DNA from: Bacteroides sp. CAG:443
Lineage (GTDB): Bacteria > Bacteroidota > Bacteroidia > Bacteroidales > Bacteroidaceae
Assembly (NCBI GenBank): GCA_000432735.1
Contig: FR887820.1
Coordinates: 1 to 33,192, forward strand
Direction of reading: 5' to 3'
Length of the DNA stretch: 33,192 nt
The notes beneath the pieces were generated by a model, which was not told the origin of the DNA, ran no database searches, and worked only from the letters and a program-made list of their open reading frames with translations. Made by a program: the position numbers and the translations under genes. Positions 25,607 to 33,192 of the stretch are shown piece after piece (position 1 is the stretch's first letter; every line of letters starts with the position of its first letter).

Positions 25607-26779
25607 ATGAATGCCTTTGAAGAGAAAGTAAAGAGATTGTTCGATCAGTACGAAGAACTGATTACCCGTAAGAACGAACCTGTAGAACATACGAATGGTG
25701 TGTATACTCGTTATAAATATCCGGTGCTTACGGCTGCCCATACACCTGTATTCTGGCGCTATGATCTTGACGAAAAGACGAATCCGTATCTGATGGAACG
25801 TATCGGAATGAATGCTGCGATGAACTCGGGTGCCATCAAATGGAACGGAAAGTATTTATTGGTTGTGCGTGTAGAAGGTGCCGACCGTAAGTCTTTCTTT
25901 GCCGTAGCCGAGAGCCCGAACGGAGTCGATAATTTCCGTTTTTGGGATTATCCTATCACCATGCCCGACGACGTGATACCGGCTACAAACATTTACGATA
26001 TGCGTCTCACTGCCCATGAAGATGGCTGGATTTATGGTATTTTCTGTGCCGAACGTCATGACGACAATGCGCCTGCAGGAGATTTGTCCTCAGCAACTGC
26101 AACGGCTGCGATTGCCCGTACAAAGGATTTTAAGACATGGGAGCGTTTGCCGGACTTGAAGTCGAAGAGCCAGCAGCGTAATGTTGTGCTTCATCCGGAG
26201 TTTGTCGACGGCAAGTATGCCTTCTATACTCGTCCACAGGATGGATTTATCGATGCCGGAAGCGGTGGAGGAATTGGCTGGGCGCTGGTAGACGATATTA
26301 CTCATGCAGAGATTAAGGAAGAAAAGATTATTGATTGCCGTTATTATCATACCATCAAGGAAGTAAAGAACGGTGAGGGTCCTCATCCTATCAAGACACC
26401 GAAGGGATGGTTGCATCTGGCTCATGGTGTTCGCGGTTGCGCTGCCGGTTTGCGTTATGTACTTTATATGTATATGACTTCACTGGAGGATCCCAGCAAG
26501 CTGATTGCCTCTCCGGGTGGTTACTTCATGGCTCCTGAAGGCGAAGAACGTATCGGCGACGTTTCAAATGTCTTATTCACTAATGGCTGGATTGCCGACG
26601 AGGATGGAACGGTATACATTTATTATGCTTCTTCCGATACTCGTATGCATGTGGCAGTTTCAACGGTCGACAAGCTGGTGGATTATTGCATGAATACTCC
26701 GCAGGATGGTCTGACCACGACAGCTTCAGTAGAAACATTGAAAAAGTTAATTGATAAGAACATGAAATTGATGAAATAA
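25607..26779 (+). CDS. mgp: GH130_1 4-O-beta-D-mannosyl-D-glucose phosphorylase
   Basis: A cytosolic enzyme without signal peptide that converts mannosyl-beta-1,4-glucose and phosphate to alpha-mannose-1-phosphate and glucose. The frame is open from 25583, but the start MNAFEEKVKRLFDQYEELI at 25607 gives 390 residues, the size of the characterised B. fragilis enzyme. Five-bladed propeller motifs are seen: MNAAMNSGAIKWNGKYLLVVRVEG, then ATNIYDMRLT with Asp131, matching the catalytic acid known in that family, and HGVRG and GDVSNVLFTNGW further on. It lies 24 bp after the GH26 gene and 20 bp before the transporter gene. Together with the epimerase it lets mannobiose be used by phosphorolysis, saving ATP. 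Confidence 0.93.
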   Translation: MNAFEEKVKRLFDQYEELITRKNEPVEHTNGVYTRYKYPVLTAAHTPVFWRYDLDEKTNPYLMERIGMNAAMNSGAIKWNGKYLLVVRVEGADRKSFFAVAESPNGVDNFRFWDYPITMPDDVIPATNIYDMRLTAHEDGWIYGIFCAERHDDNAPAGDLSSATATAAIARTKDFKTWERLPDLKSKSQQRNVVLHPEFVDGKYAFYTRPQDGFIDAGSGGGIGWALVDDITHAEIKEEKIIDCRYYHTIKEVKNGEGPHPIKTPKGWLHLAHGVRGCAAGLRYVLYMYMTSLEDPSKLIASPGGYFMAPEGEERIGDVSNVLFTNGWIADEDGTVYIYYASSDTRMHVAVSTVDKLVDYCMNTPQDGLTTTASVETLKKLIDKNMKLMK

Positions 26780-26799
26780 AAAAGAAGGTAAGTACTACT

Positions 26800-28197
26800 A
26801 TGATAAAACTCACGGAAAAGATTGGTTATGGTTTTGGGGATATGGCTTCTTCCATGTTCTGGAAGTTGTTCGGAGCCTATTTGATGATATTTTATACGGA
26901 TGTGTTCGGATTACCTGCTGCCATGGTGGGAACGATGTTCCTGGTTACTCGTATATGGGATTCGGTATTCGACCCGATTGTCGGGGTAGTGGCCGACCGT
27001 ACTTCCAGCCGATGGGGAAAGTTTCGTCCGTACTTGTTGTATCTGGCGGTTCCGTTTGCACTCATAGGAGTACTTACTTTCTATACACCTCCCTTTGGCG
27101 ATATGGGGAAACTGGTGTATGCCTATATTACCTATTCGCTGATGATGATGGTGTATTCGGCTATTAATGTGCCCTATGCTTCGTTGCTGGGAGTCATGAG
27201 TCCCGATCCGGCCGAACGAAACACGCTTTCTACTTACCGTATGATGTTTGCTTATCTCGGAAGCTTTATCGCGTTGCTGCTTTTTATGCCGATGGTAAAT
27301 GCTTTCAGCGGGCACAGTAAGGAGTTGGGCGACCAGCAGTTCGGATGGGTTATGGCTGTGGTTGTAATAGCCATTATGTGTGCCTTGTTGTTTTTCGGAT
27401 GCTTTGCCTGGACCAGAGAACGGGTAAAACCTATCAACGACAAGAAAACTTCTTTGAAAGACGATATAAAGGACTTGTTCCACAATAAGCCTTGGTGGAT
27501 ACTGTTCGGTGCCGGAGTCGCTACTTTGGTCTTCAATTCCATTCGTGACGGAGCAGCAGTATATTATTTCAAATACTTTGTGATAGAAGATGAATACCGT
27601 ACCATCTCGCTGATGGGGGTCTCGTTTGTACTGAGCGGACTGTATCTTTCCATCGGACAGATTGCCAATATTGTAGGAGTTATTCTGGCAGCTCCCATGA
27701 GTAACAAGATCGGGAAGAAAAAAACATTTGCTCTTTCCATGCTGGTGGCTTCTGTCTTGAGTATTATCTTCTTCTGGTTCGACAAAGACGATGTGATGTT
27801 GATTTTCATATTCCAATGTCTGATTAGTATTTGTGCGGGTAGTATTTTCCCTTTACTCTGGTCCATGTATGCCGATTGTGCCGATTTCTCGGAATTGAAA
27901 ACGGGCAACCGTGCCACGGGATTGATCTTCAGTGCCTCGTCGATGAGCCAGAAATTCGGGTGGGCGATTGGTACGGCTGTGACCGGATGGCTGTTGTCTT
28001 TCTTCGGATTTCAGGCCAATGCGGTACAAAGTGCTGAAACCATCAATGGTATTAAGATGTTTCTGAGTATCCTTCCTGCAATAGCAGCCTTTATTTCGGT
28101 TATCTTTATCGGTTTCTATCCGCTGGGTGAACAAAAGATGAAAGGCATCATGGAACAGTTGAACTTAAAACGAAAATCGAAAAAAGATGTGCAATGA
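26800..28197 (+). CDS. GPH-type sugar:cation symporter (inner membrane), probable mannobiose importer
   Basis: A 465-residue protein with about twelve hydrophobic helices, of the glycoside-pentoside-hexuronide:cation symporter group within MFS. The early loop has DSVFDPIVGVVADRTSSRWGKFRPY, which contains the D-P-x-x-G-x-x-x-D-R-T pattern of the family. It starts MIKLTEKIGYGFGDMASSMF. It lies between the mannosylglucose phosphorylase and the 2-epimerase genes, so it should bring mannobiose from periplasm to cytosol with sodium or protons. Its last 11 bp overlap the start of the epimerase gene, which suggests translational coupling. Substrate is inferred from position, matching the transporter of the B. 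fragilis operon. Confidence 0.92.
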   Translation: MIKLTEKIGYGFGDMASSMFWKLFGAYLMIFYTDVFGLPAAMVGTMFLVTRIWDSVFDPIVGVVADRTSSRWGKFRPYLLYLAVPFALIGVLTFYTPPFGDMGKLVYAYITYSLMMMVYSAINVPYASLLGVMSPDPAERNTLSTYRMMFAYLGSFIALLLFMPMVNAFSGHSKELGDQQFGWVMAVVVIAIMCALLFFGCFAWTRERVKPINDKKTSLKDDIKDLFHNKPWWILFGAGVATLVFNSIRDGAAVYYFKYFVIEDEYRTISLMGVSFVLSGLYLSIGQIANIVGVILAAPMSNKIGKKKTFALSMLVASVLSIIFFWFDKDDVMLIFIFQCLISICAGSIFPLLWSMYADCADFSELKTGNRATGLIFSASSMSQKFGWAIGTAVTGWLLSFFGFQANAVQSAETINGIKMFLSILPAIAAFISVIFIGFYPLGEQKMKGIMEQLNLKRKSKKDVQ

Positions 28198-29383
28198 AAA
28201 AATAAGCCAGTTATGTACTGAAGTAAAGGCAGAGCTGGAAAATAACATTCTTCCGTTTTGGATGACAAAGATGGTCGATCGCGAACATGGAGGCTTCTAT
28301 GGCCGCATTACAGGAAACGATGTCTTGGAGGCCTCGGCTTCGAAAGGAGCGATTCTGAACGCCCGTATCTTGTGGACTTTCTCGGCTGCTTACCGCTTGT
28401 TGCAGAAAGATGAGTATCTGGAAACGGCGACGCGTGCCAAACGTTATCTGATTGATCATTTCTACGATGCGGAGTTTGGCGGTATTTACTGGGAACTGGA
28501 TTGCGAAGGGAAGCCGCTCGATACGAAAAAACAAATCTATGCCATTGGCTTTGCTATCTATGGATTGAGTGAATATGCCCGTGCCACAGGCGATGCAGAA
28601 GCACTGGATTATGCCAAACGTTTGTTTGAAGTGATTGAAAAGTATAGTTTCGATGCGGAAAAGAATGGCTATCTGGAAGCGCTTACCCGCGACTGGTATC
28701 CGATAGAGGACATGCGTCTGAGTGATAAAGACGAGAATGAGAAGAAAACCATGAATACGCATTTGCATATTCTGGAGCCTTATACTAATCTGTATCGGGT
28801 GTGGAAAGATGAACGCCTGAAGAAGCAGATTCGTAATTTGGTCAATGTGTTTCTAGATAAGATACTGGATGCAAACACTTATCACCTGAATCTGTTTTTT
28901 GAAGACGACTGGACCAATAAGTATCAGATTGTATCGTATGGACATGACATTGAGGCATCGTGGTTGATTCACGAAGCAGCTTTGGTCTTAGGAGAAGAGG
29001 ATTTGCTTAAAAAGGTAGAGCCGGTTATTGTTAAGATAGCGGCTGCGGCCGATGAAGGGTTGAATCCGGATGGCAGTATGATTTATGAAAACTTTGTAAG
29101 TAAAGGAAAGATCGATCGTGAACTGCACTGGTGGGTACAAGCCGAGAACGTAGTCGGACACGTGAATCTCTATCAGCATTTTGCCGATCAGTCGGCATTG
29201 GAGAAAGCGTTGCGGTGCTGGAATTTTATCAAGAACCATCTGGTTGACAGAGAGCACGGGGAATGGCACTGGAGTTTGTATGCCGATGGTACGGTCAATA
29301 CCAAAGACGATAAGGCTGGTTTCTGGAAATGTCCTTATCATAACGGGCGTATGTGCATGGAAGTGCTGGAGCGTTTTTCTTGA
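28187..29383 (+). CDS. AGE-family cellobiose/mannobiose 2-epimerase
   Basis: A cytosolic 398-residue (alpha/alpha)6-barrel protein that converts mannobiose to mannosyl-glucose, the substrate of the GH130 enzyme upstream. Conserved parts include FWMTKMVDREHGGFYGRI near the start, NTHLHILEPYTNLYR, YGHDIEASWL, ENVVGHVNLYQ, and WKCPYHNGRMCMEV near the end; the histidines in these motifs correspond to the catalytic and substrate-contact residues of the AGE/cellobiose 2-epimerase family. The start MCNEKISQL overlaps the transporter gene by 11 bp. N-acyl-glucosamine 2-epimerase is the other family activity, but the operon context strongly favours the mannobiose/cellobiose type. A terminator-like hairpin follows. 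Confidence 0.93.
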   Translation: MCNEKISQLCTEVKAELENNILPFWMTKMVDREHGGFYGRITGNDVLEASASKGAILNARILWTFSAAYRLLQKDEYLETATRAKRYLIDHFYDAEFGGIYWELDCEGKPLDTKKQIYAIGFAIYGLSEYARATGDAEALDYAKRLFEVIEKYSFDAEKNGYLEALTRDWYPIEDMRLSDKDENEKKTMNTHLHILEPYTNLYRVWKDERLKKQIRNLVNVFLDKILDANTYHLNLFFEDDWTNKYQIVSYGHDIEASWLIHEAALVLGEEDLLKKVEPVIVKIAAAADEGLNPDGSMIYENFVSKGKIDRELHWWVQAENVVGHVNLYQHFADQSALEKALRCWNFIKNHLVDREHGEWHWSLYADGTVNTKDDKAGFWKCPYHNGRMCMEVLERFS

Positions 29384-29422
29384 AAGCCGCAGCAGACTAT
29401 TCCCGTAAAGACAGAAATACAG

Positions 29423-29470
29423 GCTCATCACGACGGGGATTGAATTGGTCTTTGGAGTGATGAGCTTTTT
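29423..29470 (+). terminator. Terminator-like hairpin between epimerase and GH2 genes
   Basis: GCTCATCAC (29423-29431) and GTGATGAGC (29457-29465) are exact complements and are followed by five T residues; the loop is 25 nt. I find no TAnnTTTG promoter between here and the GH2 start at 29508, so partial read-through probably feeds GH2 and GH3. Confidence 0.65.
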
Positions 29471-29507
29471 CCTTTATTGGAGAGTTTATAATCTTAGTGA
29501 AAATATT

Positions 29508-31952
29508 ATGAAAAAACTATTATCTGTCTTATTACTTATACAGTTCATTGCCTGTTTGTCTGTCAGTGCGCAACAGGCAAGAGAAGCTATACTACTGAAC
29601 AATGGGTGGAAATTCGCTTATGGCCACGCGGGCGACATGAAGAAGGATTTTACTCATGGTACAGAGTATTTCACCTATTTTGCGAAAGCTAAATCTTTTA
29701 ATCAGAATCAGGGACCTAGTTCCGAACAATTTAATGACAGTACGTGGCAGACGGTCAGTTTGCCGCACGACTGGGTGGTAGATCTCCCTTTTTCGAAAGA
29801 GGCAAGCCATAGTCATGGATACAAGACCGTCGGATGGAAATATCCGGAAACCAGTGTCGGATGGTATCGGCGTAAGTTTTATATACCGGAAGGAGATTTA
29901 GGAAAACACATCAGTGTACGGTTCGACGGCATTTTCCGTGATGCGCAGGTCTTTTGCAACGGTTTTTATTTAGGTCACGAGCCGAGTGGATACGCCACTC
30001 AGGTGTACGATTTGACAGAATACTTGAATTATGGTGGCGAAAACCTGCTGACTGTCCGTGTGGATGCCAGTACAGAGGAGGGATGGTTCTACGAAGGAGC
30101 GGGCATTTATCGGGATGTATGGCTGGACAAGATGTCGCAGGTACATGTTGTTCCTTTCGGCACATTTGTTGCAACGCATATTGATCCTTCTTATAAGACA
30201 GCCGATGTGAATATAGAGATTCGCTTGGCGAACAAAGGGCTGGAGGCAGCAGATTGTAAAGTGGTCAACCGTATTCTCGATGCGACAGGAAAGGAAGTAG
30301 TCCGCACGCAGGAATCAAGTACGACCTTAGCTCCCAAGCAGGAAGAAGTGAAGTTGTTACAGTCGGCGACGATGGACAATATTCAGCTATGGGATTTGGA
30401 ACATCCTTATTTGTATACCTTATATACAGATGTATATGTCGGCGAGAAACTGGTCGATACGTATACGACGAATTTTGGGCTCCGTAACATTGAGTTCAAT
30501 CCGCAGAAAGGATTTTTGTTGAACGGCTGTCCCGTCAAGTTGAAAGGTACCAACTTGCATCAGGATCATGCGGGAGTAGGAACCGGTATTCCCGATAGAT
30601 TGTGGAAATACCGGATTGAAAAAATGAAATCGATGGGCAGCAATGCGATACGTACTTCTCATAATCCCGTATCGCCTGCCATGCTCGATTTGTGCGATCG
30701 TATGGGAATGCTGGTCATCGAAGAGAATCGTTTGATGGGAATTAATAAGGAACATGTCGATCTGCTGGGACGCATGATTAAGCGCGACCGCAATCATCCG
30801 TGTATCATTTTGTGGAGTATCGGAAACGAAGAGTGGGCACTCGAAGGAAACGAACGCGGATTGCGTATTACTCAGTCGATGAGTGAATATGTACATCAGT
30901 TGGATCCTATGCGTTTGACTACACAAGGTACTGCCGGTGGACGGGTTTCTCTTTTTGGAGTCGATGTAAAAGGATATAATTATATTCGTCAGAATCCGAT
31001 AGATGAATATCATCGCGAACACCCCGACTGGTATGCTCCGGTAGGTTCGGAAGAAACATCGGGGTGCGGAACGCGTAACGTTTATTACACCGATTCGTTG
31101 CGTGGCTGGATGGCTCCGATTAATCGTACGGCTGGTGATGACAATCGTATTGTCAATGCTATGGCACGTGGCTGGCAGTTCTACCATGAACGTCCTTGGC
31201 TGGCCGGACTGTTTTACTGGACGGGACTGGATTACAGGGGAGAACCGAATCCGATGCTTTATCCGGCAACCGGCTCGCAGTTTGGTATATTCGATTATTG
31301 TGGTTTCCCGAAAGATGAGGCTTTCTATCTGAAATCGTGGTGGACCGACGAACCGGTGCTGCATTTGTCTCCGCACTGGAACTTGGCAGGTCACGAAGGA
31401 GATAGCGTCAGGGTTTGGGCGTATAGTAATTGTGATGAGGTAGAGCTGTTTGTCAACGGAAAGAAGCTGGGACGGAAGCCGATGCCTGCCGATGGTTATA
31501 TTGAATGGAAGACGGTTTACCGTCCGGGAAGCTTAGTGGCTAAAGGATATAAAGGCGGAAAGAAAGTCATGGAAGAGAAAATTGAAACAACAGACAAGGC
31601 TGACCGCATTTCCGTAGAGCCTTATAATACGAGCTTTAAAGCCGATGGTCAGGATATTGCAATCGTAGATCTGACGTTGGAAGATAAGAAAAATCGTGAA
31701 GTTCCCGATGCCATGAATGAAATGACTGTAACCTTGACGGGTCCTGCTACCATCTTGGGATATGGAAACGGCGATCCGGGATTCAAGGAAATAGAACGTC
31801 CTGTCAACGGTGAGAAGACTTTCCGCATCAAGGCTTTTGCGGGAAAGGCACAAGTCATTATACGTTCGCTGGAAGGACAGAAGGGAACGGTCCAACTGGA
31901 GGTATCGGGCACGGGACTGAAAAAAGCAACTCAACAATTTATAACTGATTAA
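29508..31952 (+). CDS. GH2 beta-galactosidase-like glycoside hydrolase
   Basis: A secreted 814-residue protein with signal peptide (MKKLLSVLLLIQFIACLSVSA). Domains in order: jelly-roll sugar-binding domain (about 25-185, LNNGWKFAYG, LPHDWVVDLPF), Ig-like domain (about 190-300), TIM barrel (about 305-590) with IRTSHNPVSPAMLDLCDRMG, acid/base in GNEEW (Glu441) and probable nucleophile in GSEETSG (Glu515), then a DUF4982-like domain (about 610-690) and a C-terminal Ig-like domain. This architecture is typical of Bacteroidota GH2 enzymes annotated as beta-galactosidase. Start at 29508 is set by the signal peptide; the frame is open from 29445. In this locus it could remove terminal beta-galactose from galactoglucomannan side chains, but beta-mannosidase or beta-glucosidase activity cannot be excluded. 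Confidence 0.82.
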   Translation: MKKLLSVLLLIQFIACLSVSAQQAREAILLNNGWKFAYGHAGDMKKDFTHGTEYFTYFAKAKSFNQNQGPSSEQFNDSTWQTVSLPHDWVVDLPFSKEASHSHGYKTVGWKYPETSVGWYRRKFYIPEGDLGKHISVRFDGIFRDAQVFCNGFYLGHEPSGYATQVYDLTEYLNYGGENLLTVRVDASTEEGWFYEGAGIYRDVWLDKMSQVHVVPFGTFVATHIDPSYKTADVNIEIRLANKGLEAADCKVVNRILDATGKEVVRTQESSTTLAPKQEEVKLLQSATMDNIQLWDLEHPYLYTLYTDVYVGEKLVDTYTTNFGLRNIEFNPQKGFLLNGCPVKLKGTNLHQDHAGVGTGIPDRLWKYRIEKMKSMGSNAIRTSHNPVSPAMLDLCDRMGMLVIEENRLMGINKEHVDLLGRMIKRDRNHPCIILWSIGNEEWALEGNERGLRITQSMSEYVHQLDPMRLTTQGTAGGRVSLFGVDVKGYNYIRQNPIDEYHREHPDWYAPVGSEETSGCGTRNVYYTDSLRGWMAPINRTAGDDNRIVNAMARGWQFYHERPWLAGLFYWTGLDYRGEPNPMLYPATGSQFGIFDYCGFPKDEAFYLKSWWTDEPVLHLSPHWNLAGHEGDSVRVWAYSNCDEVELFVNGKKLGRKPMPADGYIEWKTVYRPGSLVAKGYKGGKKVMEEKIETTDKADRISVEPYNTSFKADGQDIAIVDLTLEDKKNREVPDAMNEMTVTLTGPATILGYGNGDPGFKEIERPVNGEKTFRIKAFAGKAQVIIRSLEGQKGTVQLEVSGTGLKKATQQFITD

Positions 31953-31956
31953 TCGT

Positions 31957-33192
31957 ATGAATAACATTCGAAACTTGGCAATGGCTTCCATCATGTGTGC
32001 GGGAGGCCTTGCGGGAATAGCTCAGACTGCTCCCGCTATTCCTGCCGATCCGGTAATCGAGGCACACATTCAGGAATGGCTGAAGAAAATGACACTTGAA
32101 GAGAAAATCGGACAGATGTGCGAAATAACAGTAGATGTGGTAACTGATTTTCCTGGAAGCAAGGATGGCTTCAAGCTCAGTGAGGCTATGCTTGATACCG
32201 TCATCGGGAAGTATAAGGTAGGTTCTATCTTGAATGTTCCTTTAAGTATGGCTCAGAAGAAAGAAGTATGGGCTGCGGCCATTAAGCAGATTCAGGATAA
32301 ATCGATGAAGGAAATCGGTATTCCTTGTATCTACGGTGTCGACCAGATTCACGGAACGACCTACACGCTCGATGGAACCATGTTCCCGCAGGGCGTGAAC
32401 ATGGGAGCATCTTTCAACCGGGAGCTGGTGCGCCGCGGTGCCGAGATCTCCGCTTACGAAACAAAGGCCGGCTGCATACCCTGGACCTATGCACCGGTAG
32501 TCGACCTGGGACGTGACCCGCGCTGGCCGCGTATGTGGGAGAACTACGGAGAAGACTGCTATGTAAATGCTCAGATGGGTGTCGAGGCGGTCAAAGGCTT
32601 TCAGGGAAGCGATCCGAACCATATCGGTGAATACAACGTGGCTGCCTGCATGAAGCATTACATGGGTTACGGCGTTCCCGTATCGGGCAAGGACCGTACA
32701 CCGTCGTCTATTTCCCGTTCGGATCTGCGCGAGAAGCATTTTGCTCCGTTTCTGGCGGCTGTGAAAGCCGGAGCCTTGTCGGTGATGGTGAACTCGGGCG
32801 TGGACAACGGCATGCCTTTCCATGCCAACCGTGAACTGCTGACCGAATGGCTGAAGGAAGACCTGAACTGGGACGGCATGATCGTGACCGACTGGGCGGA
32901 CATCAATAACCTGTGTACGCGCGACCACATTGCAGCAACCAAGAAGGAGGCCATCAAGATTGCCATCAATGCCGGTATCGACATGTCGATGGTGCCTTAC
33001 GAAGTGAGCTTCTGCGACTACCTGAAGGAACTGGTTCAGGAAGGCGAGGTACCGATGAGCCGCATCGATGATGCCGTAGCCCGCGTATTGCGCCTGAAGT
33101 ATCGCTTGGGTTTGTTCGACCATCCGTACTGGGACATCAAGAAATACGACAAGTTCGGTTCGAAGGAGTTTGCTGCCGCTGCTCTTCAGGCT
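31957..33192 (+). CDS. GH3 beta-glucosidase-like hydrolase (3' end outside window)
   Basis: The first 412 codons of a secreted GH3 enzyme; the gene continues past the window. A signal peptide (MNNIRNLAMASIMCAGGLAG) is followed by the N-terminal (alpha/beta)8 domain starting IQEWLKKMTLEEKIGQM. Conserved parts are IYGVDQIHGTTYT, PVVDLGRDPRWPRMWENYGED, CMKHYMGYG, and IVTDWADI with the nucleophile Asp312. It starts 5 bp after the GH2 gene and is in the same operon. The most likely role is removal of beta-glucose from glucomannan oligosaccharide ends, but a beta-xylosidase or exo-acting glucan hydrolase cannot be excluded without the second domain. Base composition rises noticeably after about position 32340. 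Confidence 0.85.
   Translation, partial: MNNIRNLAMASIMCAGGLAGIAQTAPAIPADPVIEAHIQEWLKKMTLEEKIGQMCEITVDVVTDFPGSKDGFKLSEAMLDTVIGKYKVGSILNVPLSMAQKKEVWAAAIKQIQDKSMKEIGIPCIYGVDQIHGTTYTLDGTMFPQGVNMGASFNRELVRRGAEISAYETKAGCIPWTYAPVVDLGRDPRWPRMWENYGEDCYVNAQMGVEAVKGFQGSDPNHIGEYNVAACMKHYMGYGVPVSGKDRTPSSISRSDLREKHFAPFLAAVKAGALSVMVNSGVDNGMPFHANRELLTEWLKEDLNWDGMIVTDWADINNLCTRDHIAATKKEAIKIAINAGIDMSMVPYEVSFCDYLKELVQEGEVPMSRIDDAVARVLRLKYRLGLFDHPYWDIKKYDKFGSKEFAAAALQA

Noticed and set aside
26911..27816. 301-codon minus-strand open frame
   Set aside because: Antisense to the GPH transporter gene, rich in His/Gln as expected for the complement of membrane-protein codons.
30420..31394. 324-codon minus-strand open frame
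   Set aside because: Antisense to the GH2 catalytic barrel.
1..33192. CRISPR arrays, tRNA or rRNA genes, insertion sequences, integrases
   Set aside because: I looked for regular repeat-spacer patterns, transposase or integrase motifs and structural RNA sequences and saw none.

Overview
The window comes from a gut Bacteroidota chromosome, most likely Bacteroides or Phocaeicola. The evidence is SusC/SusD pairing, lipoproteins with Bacteroidota-type lipoboxes, promoters of the TAnnTTTG (-7) class, a fimbrillin-like lipoprotein and weak Shine-Dalgarno sequences. I did not assign a species.

Left flank (1-4.4 kb): a decayed AraC-type regulator and a Sir2-like fragment, then, on the minus strand, a lipoprotein with a fimbrillin-like N-terminus and an IdeS/Mac cysteine protease C-terminus, and a MATE exporter. 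The protease gene is split by an imperfect 38-bp tandem duplication; removing one copy restores a single reading frame. The MATE gene has a perfect 18-bp terminator-like hairpin in its 5' leader.

Main region (4.6 kb to the right edge): a large polysaccharide utilization locus for beta-mannan, probably acetylated galactoglucomannan. It runs CE2 esterase and SASA-type esterase; GH36 alpha-galactosidase (minus); AraC regulator; GH5_2-like endoglucanase; GH5_7-like mannanase; then SusC, SusD, two surface glycan-binding lipoproteins and a GH26 mannanase; then GH26, GH130 mannosylglucose phosphorylase, GPH-type transporter and AGE-family 2-epimerase; then GH2 and a GH3 cut by the window edge. The GH26-GH130-transporter-epimerase block has the gene content and order known from the Bacteroides fragilis mannan catabolic operon.

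Expected flow: surface esterases and endo-enzymes deacetylate and cut the glycan; SusCD and the binding proteins import oligosaccharides; periplasmic enzymes remove galactose and glucose and release mannobiose; the transporter takes mannobiose to the cytosol; the epimerase converts it to mannosyl-glucose; GH130 phosphorolyses that to mannose-1-phosphate and glucose.

Most interesting result: six promoters of this locus (CE2, GH36 on the opposite strand, GH5_2, GH5_7, SusC, GH26) carry a 14-bp element close to GATAAAANNGTATC, starting 36 bp (37 in one case) upstream of the -7 box. The promoters of the AraC gene and of the MATE gene do not have it. This looks like the operator of a locus-specific activator that occupies the -33 region, and the AraC protein encoded inside the locus is the obvious candidate.
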